Assembly (NCBI RefSeq): GCF_024397855.1
Contig: NZ_CP073343.1
Location: forward strand, 2,976,001-3,040,000
Direction: 5' to 3'
Length of the DNA: 64,000 bases
DNA from: Marinomonas rhizomae
Lineage (GTDB): Bacteria; Pseudomonadota; Gammaproteobacteria; Pseudomonadales; Marinomonadaceae
Shown: piece by piece, positions 1 through 9,095 of the stretch
Layout of the letters: every line of letters starts with the position of its first letter
Numbering within the stretch: position 1 is the stretch's first letter
Program-made: the position numbers and the translations under genes
Notes under the pieces: generated by a model
Databases searched by the model: none
Told to the model about the DNA's origin: nothing
Seen by the model: only the letters and a program-made list of their open reading frames with translations

Positions 1-464
1 ACAAGATCCGCATGATCATCACGTGTCGTGATGTAAGTATTATTGATACTCACCAATGCAGAATATGGAAATGAGCCTTGGGGGGGATTGGTTAGCGTCA
101 GATCTTCAGCTGTGTTCAAGGTTTGACCAACGCTGTAGACATTTGCTGACGTCTTAACTGGTGCATCTGACATAGTCCACATTAGTGGCTTAACCCAGAA
201 ATCCGGCCAGTGTGAATCATTACCAGATTCATTGACGTCATAGATAGTTACATACAGACCGTTAGTGTAGCCATTATCTTCATTGACAAAAAAGTCATTA
301 TCTAAAGTTGCAGACATCCAACTTTGGTTCGCATATGCAGACATTCCAAACAAGAGAGACAAACCAATTAAAGAGTATTTCACTAGATTTAAACTGCTTT
401 CAACGATTGCATCTTTGTTTCTAACCACTCCTTTTTGATCGTCTCTGTCTATTCCCTGCCGCAT
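1..464 (-). CDS. LpxR-family (DUF2219) outer-membrane lipid A deacylase-like protein, partial
   Basis: The 3' end lies beyond the left edge; only the N-terminal ~154 residues are visible. The reading frame runs open from ATG at 464, preceded by a strong GGGGGAG ribosome site. After a ~21-residue extension comes a clear signal peptide (KYSLIGLSLLFGMSAYA) and then a mature start with TLDNDFF and GYTNG motifs. That pattern, an ENDFF-like strand followed by YTNG, is typical of the LpxR/DUF2219 family, beta-barrel 3'-O-deacylases of lipid A. A GTG at 383 would place the signal peptide exactly at the N-terminus but has a poorer ribosome site. The function is a family assignment from the first quarter of the protein, and the catalytic residues are not in view. 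Confidence 0.68.
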   Translation of the reverse strand, partial: MRQGIDRDDQKGVVRNKDAIVESSLNLVKYSLIGLSLLFGMSAYANQSWMSATLDNDFFVNEDNGYTNGLYVTIYDVNESGNDSHWPDFWVKPLMWTMSDAPVKTSANVYSVGQTLNTAEDLTLTNPPQGSFPYSALVSINNTYITTRDDHADL

Positions 465-635
465 AAGAACTCCCCCGCCCTACGTACGCACATTGCGTAT
501 TCAAATTATTAAGATTGTAAACATTATAAAGAGAAATCATGCTGGAGAGGACGACTAAGAGTTATAACTTTAAGGAAATAAGCAGTGGTATTATATATAA
601 TTTTCAAGAATATTTCAATATGTGCACTAAATAGG

Positions 636-685
636 AAAAACAGAGCGAACTTGGCTAAAACCTCTAAGCCATGACCGCCCTGTTT
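636..685 (-). terminator. Probable rho-independent terminator of the ato operon
   Basis: Read on the minus strand just after atoE, AAACAGGGCG pairs with CGCTCTGTTT around an inner GGCT/AGCC stem and is followed by a T run. It would end atoDABE transcription before the divergent-spaced LpxR-like gene. Confidence 0.55.
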
Positions 686-696
686 GGTGTTTTAGA

Positions 697-2070
697 TTAG
701 AAAATCAAAAAGCCTAAAGAAATAATCACACCAGAACCGATCAATGCCATCAAGCAATAGCCCATCACGTCTTTTGCACCAAGCCCTGCAATGGCCAGTG
801 CTGGTAATGCCCAGAATGGTTGAATCATATTTGTCCAAGCATCCCCCCAAGCAATCGCCATGGCTGTTTTCGCGGCATCAACACCCAGTGCTGCACCTGC
901 TGGCATCATGATTGGCGCTTGTACTGCCCACTGACCACCACCAGAAGGCACAAAGAAGTTAACGATACCGGCACTCAAGAAAGTAAACAGCGGAAAAGTC
1001 GTTTCATTGGAAATAGACACAAATGCCTGAGAAATCACCCCTGCCAATGACGCACCAGAGTCACCCGTTGCAGTCATCATGCCCATGATCCCTGCGTAGA
1101 ATGGGAATTGCAGCAAAATACCAGAACAGTTACGTGCTCCCTGAGAGACCGAATTCAACAAACTTTTTGGTGTTCCATGAAGCAAAACCGCCGAAAACAA
1201 GAAGGTAAAATTCACTATATTCAGGTTCAGTGCGAAACCGTTATTCACAAAATAGTAAATCACGTAAGCAAAGCCCATCACACCTAACAGCATGGATAAA
1301 ACACGACTGTTTTCAAGGCGCTCAGCTGTTGTCATGTCTGCTTTATTTGGCATTTCGACGACTTGCTCTTTTAACAATTCTGCATCAATCGCAACCGTGT
1401 CCTGTGGTGCGGGATGCATCAAACGATTTAATAACGGGATAGTGACAAACATCACAGCCAAAATGGTTAAGTTCATCGCAGAGAAAATTGTCTCTGACGT
1501 TGGAATCGCAGCCGTCACTGCGCCATTCGTGACCTTTTCTATATTCGCACCGCCTGCAATAGACAGAGGAATAGAGCCAGACAGTCCAGCGTGCCAGAAC
1601 AAAAACCCACTGTAAGCAGAAGCGATTAATAAACGGTAATCTACGCCTTTAACACGAGCAGCAATTTCTTTGGCAAAAATAGCACCGACGACCAAGCCAA
1701 ACCCCCAGTTAACCCAGCACGCCATCGCACTAATAGCCGTTACTAAGATAATCGCTTGCCCAGGTGTTTTCGCGACACCCGCCAACATAGCCAACTTACG
1801 TTTGAACGCCGGAGCGCTTGCCATGGCATGGCCCGTAACAACTACCATCGCCATCTGCATAGAGAAGCTAAGTAAATTCCAAAAGCCACCCGCCCAAGCA
1901 TTAACTACTTGCATTGGCCCTTGCCCAGTACTCGGCATCACCAATAAAAATACAGCAAATGTTAAGACTATGGCGAAAATAAAAGGATCAGGAAGGTAAC
2001 GCTGTAACAAGGTAACGAAGAATTGGCTTACTTTTTGTAAACCTGTTTGTTTTTGTTCGAGAGTATTCAT
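697..2070 (-). CDS. atoE: Short-chain fatty acid transporter, AtoE family
   Basis: This is a 457-residue polytopic inner-membrane protein of the short-chain fatty acid transporter family (E. coli AtoE type), predicted to import acetoacetate, butyrate or similar acids. The N-terminus PDPFIFAIVLTF and the conserved inner segments FWHAGLSGSIPLS and FVPSGGGQWAVQAPIM are family hallmarks, and the length is normal. It is the last gene of a minus-strand operon atoD-atoA-atoB-atoE. It begins 132 bases after the thiolase stop, and a terminator follows. Coupling to a CoA-transferase and a thiolase fits uptake, activation and cleavage of acetoacetate to two acetyl-CoA. Confidence 0.92.
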   Translation of the reverse strand: MNTLEQKQTGLQKVSQFFVTLLQRYLPDPFIFAIVLTFAVFLLVMPSTGQGPMQVVNAWAGGFWNLLSFSMQMAMVVVTGHAMASAPAFKRKLAMLAGVAKTPGQAIILVTAISAMACWVNWGFGLVVGAIFAKEIAARVKGVDYRLLIASAYSGFLFWHAGLSGSIPLSIAGGANIEKVTNGAVTAAIPTSETIFSAMNLTILAVMFVTIPLLNRLMHPAPQDTVAIDAELLKEQVVEMPNKADMTTAERLENSRVLSMLLGVMGFAYVIYYFVNNGFALNLNIVNFTFLFSAVLLHGTPKSLLNSVSQGARNCSGILLQFPFYAGIMGMMTATGDSGASLAGVISQAFVSISNETTFPLFTFLSAGIVNFFVPSGGGQWAVQAPIMMPAGAALGVDAAKTAMAIAWGDAWTNMIQPFWALPALAIAGLGAKDVMGYCLMALIGSGVIISLGFLIF

Positions 2071-2202
2071 CAGTTTTATCCTGTTTTTTTATATTTTTTA
2101 TATTTTTTATTGGACGACAAAAGCAAAAACAGAAAAGAATAGATCCTTTTCTGCTAACTCACTTTATTACGTTTATTTATTCGTTCTTTTTAATATGACT
2201 TA

Positions 2203-3378
2203 TTAGCGAGACACCAACATAGCAACGCCCATGCCGCCACCAATACACAAGGTCGCTAAGCCTTTTTTAAGATCTTGCCGTTGCATTTCATGAAGCAATG
2301 TCACCAAAATTCGGCAACCAGACGCACCAATCGGATGACCTAACGCCACGGCACCACCGTTTACGTTAACTTTTGATGCATCTAAACCAAGCTCCTTGTT
2401 GACGCACAACGCCTGCACAGCAAAGGCTTCGTTCGCTTCGATAAGATCCAGATCAGCTACTTGCCACTTAGCTTTGTTAAGTACTTTTTGTGTCGCAGCA
2501 ATCGGTCCAGTCCCCATAATTTCAGGATCAACACCGGCACCGCTTGCCGCTTCAATGACGGCTAAAATCGGCAAGCCCAAACGTTTGGCTTCCACATCCG
2601 ATGTGACAACCACCATGGCAGCACCATCATTCAAGGTAGATGCATTACCTGCAGTGACAGTGCCCTCTTTTGCAAAGGCAGGACGTAACTTGGTTAGGGA
2701 CTCTGCGGTGGTATCCGGACGAATTTGCTCATCGGCATCGACGATAATAGGATCACCTTTACGCTGAGGAATGGAGATCGGCAAAATTTCTTCAACAAAA
2801 CGCCCTGCAGCTTGCGCCTGCGTGGCTTTTTGTTGAGAGAGTGCAGCAAATGCATCTTGCTCTGCACGGCTAATATCCCAACGATTGGCAATATTTTCGG
2901 CGGTTTTCCCCATGTGGTAATCATTAAACGCATCCCATAGACCATCGGTGACCATGGAGTCCAATAATTCCCAGTTGCCCATTTTTTTACCAGAGCGGCT
3001 GTTTGGTAAAACATGCGCCGCTTGGCTCATACTTTCTTGCCCACCTGCAACAACCATATTCGCATCGCCATTCAGTACGGCTTGAGCTGCCAGTTGCACA
3101 GCTTTCAAGCCAGAGCCGCAGACTTTATTAATAGTCATGGCAGAAACATGCTTTGGTAATCCTGCATGAACAGCTGTTTGGCGAGCTGGGTTTTGACCGC
3201 AGCCAGCAGCCAGAACTTGACCTAAAATCACTTCTTCAATGTGATCTTTCAAAATAGGTTGTTTGGCTAGCATGCCAGACAACAATTGAGTACCTAATTG
3301 CACAGCACTTAAAGAAGATAAAGCACCATTAAAGGCACCAATCGGTGTTCTTGCAGCAGCAACAATAACGGCTTTCAT
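2203..3378 (-). CDS. atoB: Acetyl-CoA C-acetyltransferase (thiolase)
   Basis: This 391-residue thiolase cleaves acetoacetyl-CoA with CoA to two acetyl-CoA, or runs in reverse. The catalytic set is visible: nucleophile Cys87 in NKVCGSG, His348 in GGAVALGHPIGASG, and general base Cys378 in CIGGGMG. I chose the ATG at 3378 because it follows CAGGAG at good spacing and gives the standard MKAVIVAAARTPIG start; the longer open frame would overlap the upstream CoA-transferase gene. It lies 22 bases after atoA in the same operon, supporting a role in acetoacetate/butyrate catabolism rather than polyhydroxyalkanoate synthesis, since no phaB or phaC is nearby. Confidence 0.94.
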   Translation of the reverse strand: MKAVIVAAARTPIGAFNGALSSLSAVQLGTQLLSGMLAKQPILKDHIEEVILGQVLAAGCGQNPARQTAVHAGLPKHVSAMTINKVCGSGLKAVQLAAQAVLNGDANMVVAGGQESMSQAAHVLPNSRSGKKMGNWELLDSMVTDGLWDAFNDYHMGKTAENIANRWDISRAEQDAFAALSQQKATQAQAAGRFVEEILPISIPQRKGDPIIVDADEQIRPDTTAESLTKLRPAFAKEGTVTAGNASTLNDGAAMVVVTSDVEAKRLGLPILAVIEAASGAGVDPEIMGTGPIAATQKVLNKAKWQVADLDLIEANEAFAVQALCVNKELGLDASKVNVNGGAVALGHPIGASGCRILVTLLHEMQRQDLKKGLATLCIGGGMGVAMLVSR

Positions 3379-3400
3379 AGTAACGCTCCTGTTGTGATTA

Positions 3401-4063
3401 TTATTTTGAGAAGACCATTTCAGGGACATGATCAGGGACAATCAACTTACCTTGAGTTTTACTTTGAATTTCTTCTACAGAAACACCTGGCGCCCGTTCT
3501 TTTAACACAAACGCGCCATTTTCAATTTCTAGCCAAGCTAAATCTGTCAGGACTTTTTTGATACAACCTTTGCCAGTTAGTGGAAGGGAACAATTAGACA
3601 AGAGTTTAGATTCGCCATCTTTGGAAGCGTGCGTCATGGTGACGATAATATTCTCGGCACCTGCCACTAAATCCATCGCACCACCCATGCCTTTAATCAG
3701 CTTATTGGGGATCATCCAAGATGCAATGTTGCCGTTCACGTCTACTTCAAATGCACCTAATACCGTTAAATCCACATGACCACCACGGATCATCGCAAAG
3801 GATTCAGCCGAGGAAAAAATCGATGCTCCTTTAACTGTCGTGACGGTTTGCTTGCCTGCGTTAATCATGTCGGCATCAATGGTTTCTTCCGAAGGAAACT
3901 CCCCCATGCCCAGCAAGCCATTTTCTGACTGAAGCATGACTTCCATGCCTTTTGGGATGTAATTGGCGACTAAGGTAGGAATACCAATGCCAAGGTTGAC
4001 GTAAAAACCGTCTTGTAGCTCTTGAGCAACACGTTGTGCCATTTGCTCTCTAGTAAGTGACAT
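3401..4063 (-). CDS. atoA: 3-oxoacid CoA-transferase subunit B (acetoacetate CoA-transferase beta)
   Basis: This 220-residue beta subunit of a family I CoA-transferase carries the catalytic glutamate in SENGLLGMGE (Glu47), which forms the glutamyl-CoA thioester. With AtoD it transfers CoA from a donor acyl-CoA to acetoacetate in the cytoplasm. The start at 4063 (MSLTREQMAQRVA) follows an AAGAGG ribosome site; the longer frame runs into atoD. It sits 16 bases after atoD and 22 before atoB, so it is clearly co-transcribed. ScoB/AtoA naming cannot be separated from sequence alone; the thiolase and AtoE neighbours favour Ato. Confidence 0.94.
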   Translation of the reverse strand: MSLTREQMAQRVAQELQDGFYVNLGIGIPTLVANYIPKGMEVMLQSENGLLGMGEFPSEETIDADMINAGKQTVTTVKGASIFSSAESFAMIRGGHVDLTVLGAFEVDVNGNIASWMIPNKLIKGMGGAMDLVAGAENIIVTMTHASKDGESKLLSNCSLPLTGKGCIKKVLTDLAWLEIENGAFVLKERAPGVSVEEIQSKTQGKLIVPDHVPEMVFSK

Positions 4064-4079
4064 ATAAAACCTCTTTTTC

Positions 4080-4784
4080 TTATTCTGTTGGCTTGACTGT
4101 TCTTTTTTCGATGCGTTTTTCGAATGTTCCAAGAACAACTCGATTAACATAAATGCCTGGGGTATGAATTTGTGCGGGGTCAAGCTCGCCGACTTCAACG
4201 ATCTCTTCTACTTCTACAACGGTAATTTTGCCGGCAGTTGCGGCCAAAGGATTGAAATTCTGCGCGGTATGACGATAAATAACGTTGCCGTAACGGTCTG
4301 CTTTCCAGCCTTTAACAATAGCGAAGTCACCAACGATGGCTTCTTCGAGCAAGTATTCGCGGCCATTAAACTCTTTGGTTTCTTTACCTTCGGCGACAGG
4401 CGTACCGACACCAGTAGCCGTGTAAAAAGCGGGGATTCCCGCACCACCAGCGCGCATTTTTTCAGCCAAGGTACCTTGTGGTGTTAACTCAACCTCAAGC
4501 TCACCATTCAACAACTGCTTTTCGAACAAGGCGTTTTCGCCAACATAAGACGACACCATTTTGCGCACCTGCTTGTCTTCCAGCAAAATGCCCAAGCCAA
4601 AACCGTCCACACCACAGTTATTCGACACAACAGTTAAACCTTTTGTGCCTTTGCGTTTAATTTCAGCAATCAAGTTTTCTGGGATACCACACAGACCAAA
4701 ACCACCTGCAAGCACCGTCATATTATCTTCTAGCCCGATCATGGCTTCTTCATAAGAAGCGACGACTTTGTCAAAACCGGCCAT
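4080..4784 (-). CDS. atoD: 3-oxoacid CoA-transferase subunit A (acetoacetate CoA-transferase alpha)
   Basis: This 234-residue alpha subunit of a family I CoA-transferase has the glycine-rich CoA-binding segment [14 protein letters not shown] (residues ~26-39), the conserved [15 protein letters not shown] stretch, and [12 protein letters not shown]. It is the promoter-proximal gene of the ato operon. Start ATG at 4784 follows CAGGAG; the upstream in-frame codons are non-conserved. The 128-base gap to the divergent LysR gene must hold both promoters, which suggests direct LysR control in place of the E. coli AtoSC two-component system. Confidence 0.94.
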   Translation of the reverse strand: MAGFDKVVASYEEAMIGLEDNMTVLAGGFGLCGIPENLIAEIKRKGTKGLTVVSNNCGVDGFGLGILLEDKQVRKMVSSYVGENALFEKQLLNGELEVELTPQGTLAEKMRAGGAGIPAFYTATGVGTPVAEGKETKEFNGREYLLEEAIVGDFAIVKGWKADRYGNVIYRHTAQNFNPLAATAGKITVVEVEEIVEVGELDPAQIHTPGIYVNRVVLGTFEKRIEKRTVKPTE

Positions 4785-4912
4785 TTTATTCTCCTGTTTT
4801 TTTATTCTTAATTTCCCTTCAGTTTGACCCAAGCAGATAAATTAATTAAATTTGTTTTTTCTATTTATTAATAAGTTTTTCAAAATAATAATCATAAGAG
4901 AAGTATTCTTAA

Positions 4913-5812
4913 ATGAACGTCAAACAAGTAAAAGCCTTCCTCGCAGTCGCCGAGTCCATGAGTTTTGCCAGTGCGGCCACACAATTACACTTGTCACAAC
5001 CTGCGCTGAGCCTGTCAATTAAAAGCCTAGAGGATAATTTGGGTGGGAAATTATTCACTCGTACGACACGTCATATCGCCTTAACTCCAGAAGGAGAAGC
5101 TCTAGTGCCTATAGCGAGACGATTGTTGGCCCAATGGGAAAATGCCGAAGACGAGATGAAGCAACGCTTTGCTTTGCAGCTTGGCAAAATTACCATTGCC
5201 TCCATGCCTTCTTTTGCTGCGTCATTGCTGCCAAAAGCGATTCGTAATTATCATTCATCGTACCCCAATATTCAGGTCGCCATAGATGATGTCTTATCGG
5301 ATGTGGTGGTGGAAATGGTGCGTAACAACCAAGTGGAATTAGGCATCTCCTTCGAACCCAGTAATCTTGTGGATTTGTATTTCTATCCCCTTTATGAAGA
5401 CAGGTTCATCGCGATTTTACCGAAGAATCACCCTTTAGAAGAACAAGACACAATTTCTTGGCAAGCACTTCTGGAATACGATTTCATCACCTTGCAGCGC
5501 CCTTCCAGTGTTCGAACCATGATTGAAAGTACACTCCATAAGGCAGGCATAGAACTCAATGTCGCGTTTGATGCTCACCAACTTGCCACTGTGGGGCGCA
5601 TGGTTAGCGAGGGCATGGGCGTTGCCGTTGTCCCTGCATTGTGCCGACAACAAGCGATTGAACAAGGCGCCACCTGCCGACCAGTCATAGAACCGGAAAT
5701 TCGCCGACGCGTCGGCGTCATCTGCCAACCCAGATCTAATCTCTCCATCGCGGCAGCGGCCATGCTGGATGTGCTGATGAATACTTATCACTCAAGAAAA
5801 AAGTCAAGTTGA
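4913..5812 (+). CDS. LysR-family regulator divergent from the ato operon
   Basis: This 299-residue LysR-type regulator has an N-terminal winged helix-turn-helix (residues 1-60, LAVAESMSFASAATQLHLSQPALS) followed by a periplasmic-binding-like effector domain. It is transcribed divergently from atoD, the classic arrangement for a LysR protein that activates its neighbour in response to a pathway metabolite; acetoacetate or an acyl-CoA ligand is only inference. It could instead control the downstream cyclase-family gene, 150 bases away on the same strand. Confidence 0.9.
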   Translation: MNVKQVKAFLAVAESMSFASAATQLHLSQPALSLSIKSLEDNLGGKLFTRTTRHIALTPEGEALVPIARRLLAQWENAEDEMKQRFALQLGKITIASMPSFAASLLPKAIRNYHSSYPNIQVAIDDVLSDVVVEMVRNNQVELGISFEPSNLVDLYFYPLYEDRFIAILPKNHPLEEQDTISWQALLEYDFITLQRPSSVRTMIESTLHKAGIELNVAFDAHQLATVGRMVSEGMGVAVVPALCRQQAIEQGATCRPVIEPEIRRRVGVICQPRSNLSIAAAAMLDVLMNTYHSRKKSS

Positions 5813-5962
5813 TTTTATCAACATATTGAGTGGTTATTATCAACTTAACCCAGCAAACACTTTTTACTATGATCGAAGGAGACTAGAACAATAAACAATG
5901 CCGCATCTTAAGTGCTAATTAGCCTAGTGATGGCATTGGGATAATTAAGAGGATACATAGCG

Positions 5963-6751
5963 ATGAAGCCATCAAGCACACGACGTATTATCGACCTATC
6001 AGTCACACTAGATAATAACCCCTATACCGACCCACCACCGCTTCTGCCCAAGATTGATTACTCCAACCATCAAGAAGGTTGGCCAGAAATGGCAGGCATG
6101 TTCCCAGGTTTACAAAAAGAAGACATGCCAGGTAACGAGGGATGGGCATTTGAAAAGTTACAAATGAGCGCTCATAACGGTACTCACATGGATGCACCTT
6201 GGCATTATGCGTCTACCACTGACGGTGGCAAACTCGCTTATGGCATTGACAAATTACCGTTAGATTGGTGCTTACAACCGGGAGTGAAACTGGATTTCCG
6301 CAACTTTCCTGATGGCCATATCATTACCGCCGCTGAAGTCGAAGCTGAGTTAAAACGCATCAATCACGACCTTCAACCCCTTGATATTATACTGATCAAT
6401 ACCCGTGCAGGAGCCATATACGGCGAAGCCGGTTATCTGGAAGCAGGGGTCGGTATGGGACGAGAAGCCACTATGTATTTATTAGAACGTGGTGTTCGAG
6501 TCGTGGGGACGGATGCTTGGAGCTGGGATGCACCATTCAAATACACTCGTGAGAAATTCGCAGAGTCAGGCGATGCATCCATCATCTGGGAAGGACATAA
6601 AGTAGGCCGCGACATTGGATATGGGCAAATGGAAAAACTATCTAATTTAGAAAGCTTACCCGCCAATGGTTTTATGGTGTCTTGTTTCCCTTACAAGATC
6701 AAAAACGGCTCCGCAGGCTTTGTCCGCGCTGTCGCTATTTTTGATGAATAA
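5963..6751 (+). CDS. Cyclase-family metal-dependent hydrolase (kynurenine formamidase-like fold)
   Basis: This 262-residue protein belongs to the PF04199 cyclase family, which includes kynurenine formamidase and isatin hydrolase. The metal-binding signature HNGTHMDAPWHY is present at residues 71-82 (His71, His75, Asp77, His81). It starts after an AAGAGG ribosome site. It converges with a large catabolic cluster but is on the opposite strand, separated by a bidirectional terminator. The substrate is unknown: an amide, lactone or cyclic diketone hydrolysis step in aromatic catabolism would fit the neighbourhood. No tryptophan-pathway gene is nearby, so kynurenine formamidase is not supported. 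Confidence 0.85.
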   Translation: MKPSSTRRIIDLSVTLDNNPYTDPPPLLPKIDYSNHQEGWPEMAGMFPGLQKEDMPGNEGWAFEKLQMSAHNGTHMDAPWHYASTTDGGKLAYGIDKLPLDWCLQPGVKLDFRNFPDGHIITAAEVEAELKRINHDLQPLDIILINTRAGAIYGEAGYLEAGVGMGREATMYLLERGVRVVGTDAWSWDAPFKYTREKFAESGDASIIWEGHKVGRDIGYGQMEKLSNLESLPANGFMVSCFPYKIKNGSAGFVRAVAIFDE

Positions 6752-6771
6752 CCTTTTTCGATGACACACAG

Positions 6772-6801
6772 AATAGAATGCTCACTTAGGAGCATTCTAT
6801 T
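6772..6801. terminator. Bidirectional terminator between convergent genes
   Basis: A perfect 12-bp stem AATAGAATGCTC / GAGCATTCTATT with a 6-base loop lies between the convergent cyclase-family gene and the FAH-family gene, with T-rich flanks on both strands. Confidence 0.75.
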
Positions 6802-6812
6802 TCTTCTTAACG

Positions 6813-7799
6813 TCAACAGTTATTAGCAACAATTTTTTGTTCGATCACACCAAATGGGCCATCGCGGCCATCATCGAATCTTGCTTGCATACGCACCCTG
6901 TCACCAAAACGCATAAACTGGGTTTTGATCTCACCAAGGTCGATTTTTTCGATTACTCGGCGCTCAGAAATACACGCCGAACCCGCTTCGCGCGCAGCAT
7001 TAGACACGGTTCCAGAACCTAAAATACAACCCGCACTCAAGCGACGGCTATGCGCTGCATGGGCGATTAATTGTGGAAATGAAAAGCCCATTTCACGGCC
7101 ATGGGGCTCACCAAAGCGCTGACCATTCCAGGCTACATGCAAACTCATATTGACTCGGCCATTGGCCCAGCTTTCCCCCAATTCATCTGGTGTCACCGCA
7201 ACAGGGGCGAAGCTTGAAGAAGGCTTGGCTTGTAAAAAGCCAAAACCCGAATGCATTTCACGTGCACCTAGGGCACGTAAACTCCAATCGTTAATCTGCA
7301 CGATAAGACGAATCGCCTGTTCCGCTTCTTCCACAGAAGCCGACATAGGTACTTCTGCCATCACTACCCCGAACTCCCCTTCAAAGTCGATACCATCGGT
7401 TTCATTGGGCATCACCACATCCGCATTGGGGCCGATGAAGTCATCACTTGCTCCCTGATACATCAATGGAATCGTGTCGAAATCCGCAATGGGATCCACA
7501 TTAAAAGCTTGTTCCATTAATTTACCGTGATTCAAAAATGCCGAAGCATCCAACCACTGAGGGCTTCTAGGCAAGGGTGCGAGGCACACCGTCGGGTCAA
7601 AAGCAAAGGCAAAATCGACTTGACCTTCATTTAGCAAGTTATACAAAGCTTGTAGATCTGCTACTTTTTCCTGCCAATTTTGCACAGCTGATAATAAGTT
7701 AGGCGCAATAACAGTGGCATCGACAGCCTTGGTTAAATCTTTTGATACGATAACCAAACGTCCATCTAACGTGTCGTTGGGCAGTGTTGCGAATTTCAT
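6813..7799 (-). CDS. Fumarylacetoacetate hydrolase (FAH) family protein
   Basis: This 328-residue FAH-superfamily enzyme would hydrolyse a C-C bond or isomerise/decarboxylate a ring-cleavage product. The catalytic domain has the metal-ligand signature GIDFEGEFGVV and later GSGTVSNA. The N-terminal extension resembles the acylpyruvase/fumarylacetoacetase type rather than the short HpaG type. Start ATG at 7799 follows GGGGATGAGG; upstream codons do not match the family. It is the last gene of a minus-strand cluster, 89 bases after the FAD monooxygenase, and is likely the final hydrolytic step of that pathway. The substrate is not identifiable from sequence. Confidence 0.88.
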   Translation of the reverse strand: MKFATLPNDTLDGRLVIVSKDLTKAVDATVIAPNLLSAVQNWQEKVADLQALYNLLNEGQVDFAFAFDPTVCLAPLPRSPQWLDASAFLNHGKLMEQAFNVDPIADFDTIPLMYQGASDDFIGPNADVVMPNETDGIDFEGEFGVVMAEVPMSASVEEAEQAIRLIVQINDWSLRALGAREMHSGFGFLQAKPSSSFAPVAVTPDELGESWANGRVNMSLHVAWNGQRFGEPHGREMGFSFPQLIAHAAHSRRLSAGCILGSGTVSNAAREAGSACISERRVIEKIDLGEIKTQFMRFGDRVRMQARFDDGRDGPFGVIEQKIVANNC

Positions 7800-7888
7800 T
7801 TCCTCATCCCCTAAATTGATTAATTTGTTTACAAAAAAATGGCAGCGATCGGTCAATAGAGACCTCACGCTGCCCAATAAGGTGAAGG

Positions 7889-9019
7889 TTAAATCGGCTG
7901 AGCAAGTGCTATATTTGATTCCATCATAATCTTTGAATGCTCAGCTTTATCGCCGTCATTGATTTCGATGTGGCACAAGCGTGCGGAATTCTCCACCACC
8001 ATACGACAGCGCTCCCAACGACGCTCGTGGAATTTGTCCAATGCAACTGCAAGGTCATCATTACCCGCCAGCTCATCCGCTAAGACAATACCGCTTTCAA
8101 TGCCAATACCAGCACCAGATGCCAGATGTGGTGTGGTCGCCGCGACGGTATCACCAATCATGAGCAAACGACCTCGATTCCAAGGCATTTTAACTAACAA
8201 ATTGGCTAATGGACGATAATCAATATTGGCCTCTTCAGCCAACGCATGGGGGATCAGTGATTGTACAATCGGGTTGGGGAAATTTTTCATCAGGCCAGCC
8301 AATACCTGTGGCCAAGTCGCTTTGTCGATGTGTTCTTTGACCGGACGGTCTTCCGTGATAAACATGTACATGAGCGTATCGGATACTGGATTCAACCCCA
8401 GTTTTAAATGATGTCCTATCCACATAGTAAGGCGATTGATTTCGGCGTGGCGAGGCATAATAGCGCGCCAAACACCTTGGCCAATGTATTCAGGTTCAGG
8501 TATTTCCGGGAAAAATTCTTTTCTTAGCTGAGAGTGCACACCATCAGCGCCAATAACCAAATCGTATGAACGAGTAGAACCGTCAGTAAATGTGACCACG
8601 GCACCGTCATCTGTCATATCAATAGTTGTATAGGAACAACCAAGACGCACATCCACACCCGCCTCAAGGGTAGCCGCCGACATAATACGTGCTAGCGTCG
8701 GACGAAAAATACCACCACTGCCCCCTACGTTTGAACCGACTGGGCTAGGTGTGGGAATTTCCACCAACAAAGGGCCATGGGGCAAATGCATGGCAACACC
8801 ATCGGTAACACTGCCTTTTTCAACCACTTGCTCATACAAGCCAAGGTCTTCTAATGCACGCATTGAAGCCCCATGGATGGTAATCCCTGCTCCCAGCTCA
8901 CACCATTCTGGGTCGATTTCAACGAGGTCTACTTCAATACCGTGACGACGCAGCTTGATCGCTGCCGCCATACCGGAGAAACCACCACCAATGACTAAAA
9001 CCTTTTTAACTGCGGCCAT
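7889..9019 (-). CDS. FAD-dependent aromatic monooxygenase (PHBH/UbiH fold)
   Basis: This 376-residue group A flavoprotein hydroxylase has the N-terminal FAD-binding GGGFSGMAAAIKLRRHG (dinucleotide fold), the mid-protein VIGADGVHSQLR (DG motif) and MIGDTVAATTPHLASGAG (GD motif, FAD ribityl contact). Such enzymes hydroxylate phenolic rings using NAD(P)H and O2. It is flanked by an FAH-family hydrolase and an RND exporter in the same orientation, with ring-cleavage genes upstream, so a ring-activating hydroxylation is likely. The exact substrate is not recognisable. Confidence 0.88.
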   Translation of the reverse strand: MAAVKKVLVIGGGFSGMAAAIKLRRHGIEVDLVEIDPEWCELGAGITIHGASMRALEDLGLYEQVVEKGSVTDGVAMHLPHGPLLVEIPTPSPVGSNVGGSGGIFRPTLARIMSAATLEAGVDVRLGCSYTTIDMTDDGAVVTFTDGSTRSYDLVIGADGVHSQLRKEFFPEIPEPEYIGQGVWRAIMPRHAEINRLTMWIGHHLKLGLNPVSDTLMYMFITEDRPVKEHIDKATWPQVLAGLMKNFPNPIVQSLIPHALAEEANIDYRPLANLLVKMPWNRGRLLMIGDTVAATTPHLASGAGIGIESGIVLADELAGNDDLAVALDKFHERRWERCRMVVENSARLCHIEINDGDKAEHSKIMMESNIALAQPI

Positions 9020-9095
9020 TTACTCTACTCCTCAATTCTTATTTTTAACTATTGTTTGTTAGAGACCTTTGCGCGACTACCGCGCTTTGTTTTAT

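Noticed and set aside
2203..4832. Longer versions of atoB, atoA and atoD
   Set aside because: The extra N-terminal codons overlap or approach neighbouring genes, have no conserved residues, and the internal ATGs have good ribosome sites.
5808..5822. GTTGATTTTATCAAC hairpin at the end of the first LysR gene as a terminator
   Set aside because: The stem is only six pairs, overlaps the stop codon, and no T run follows.
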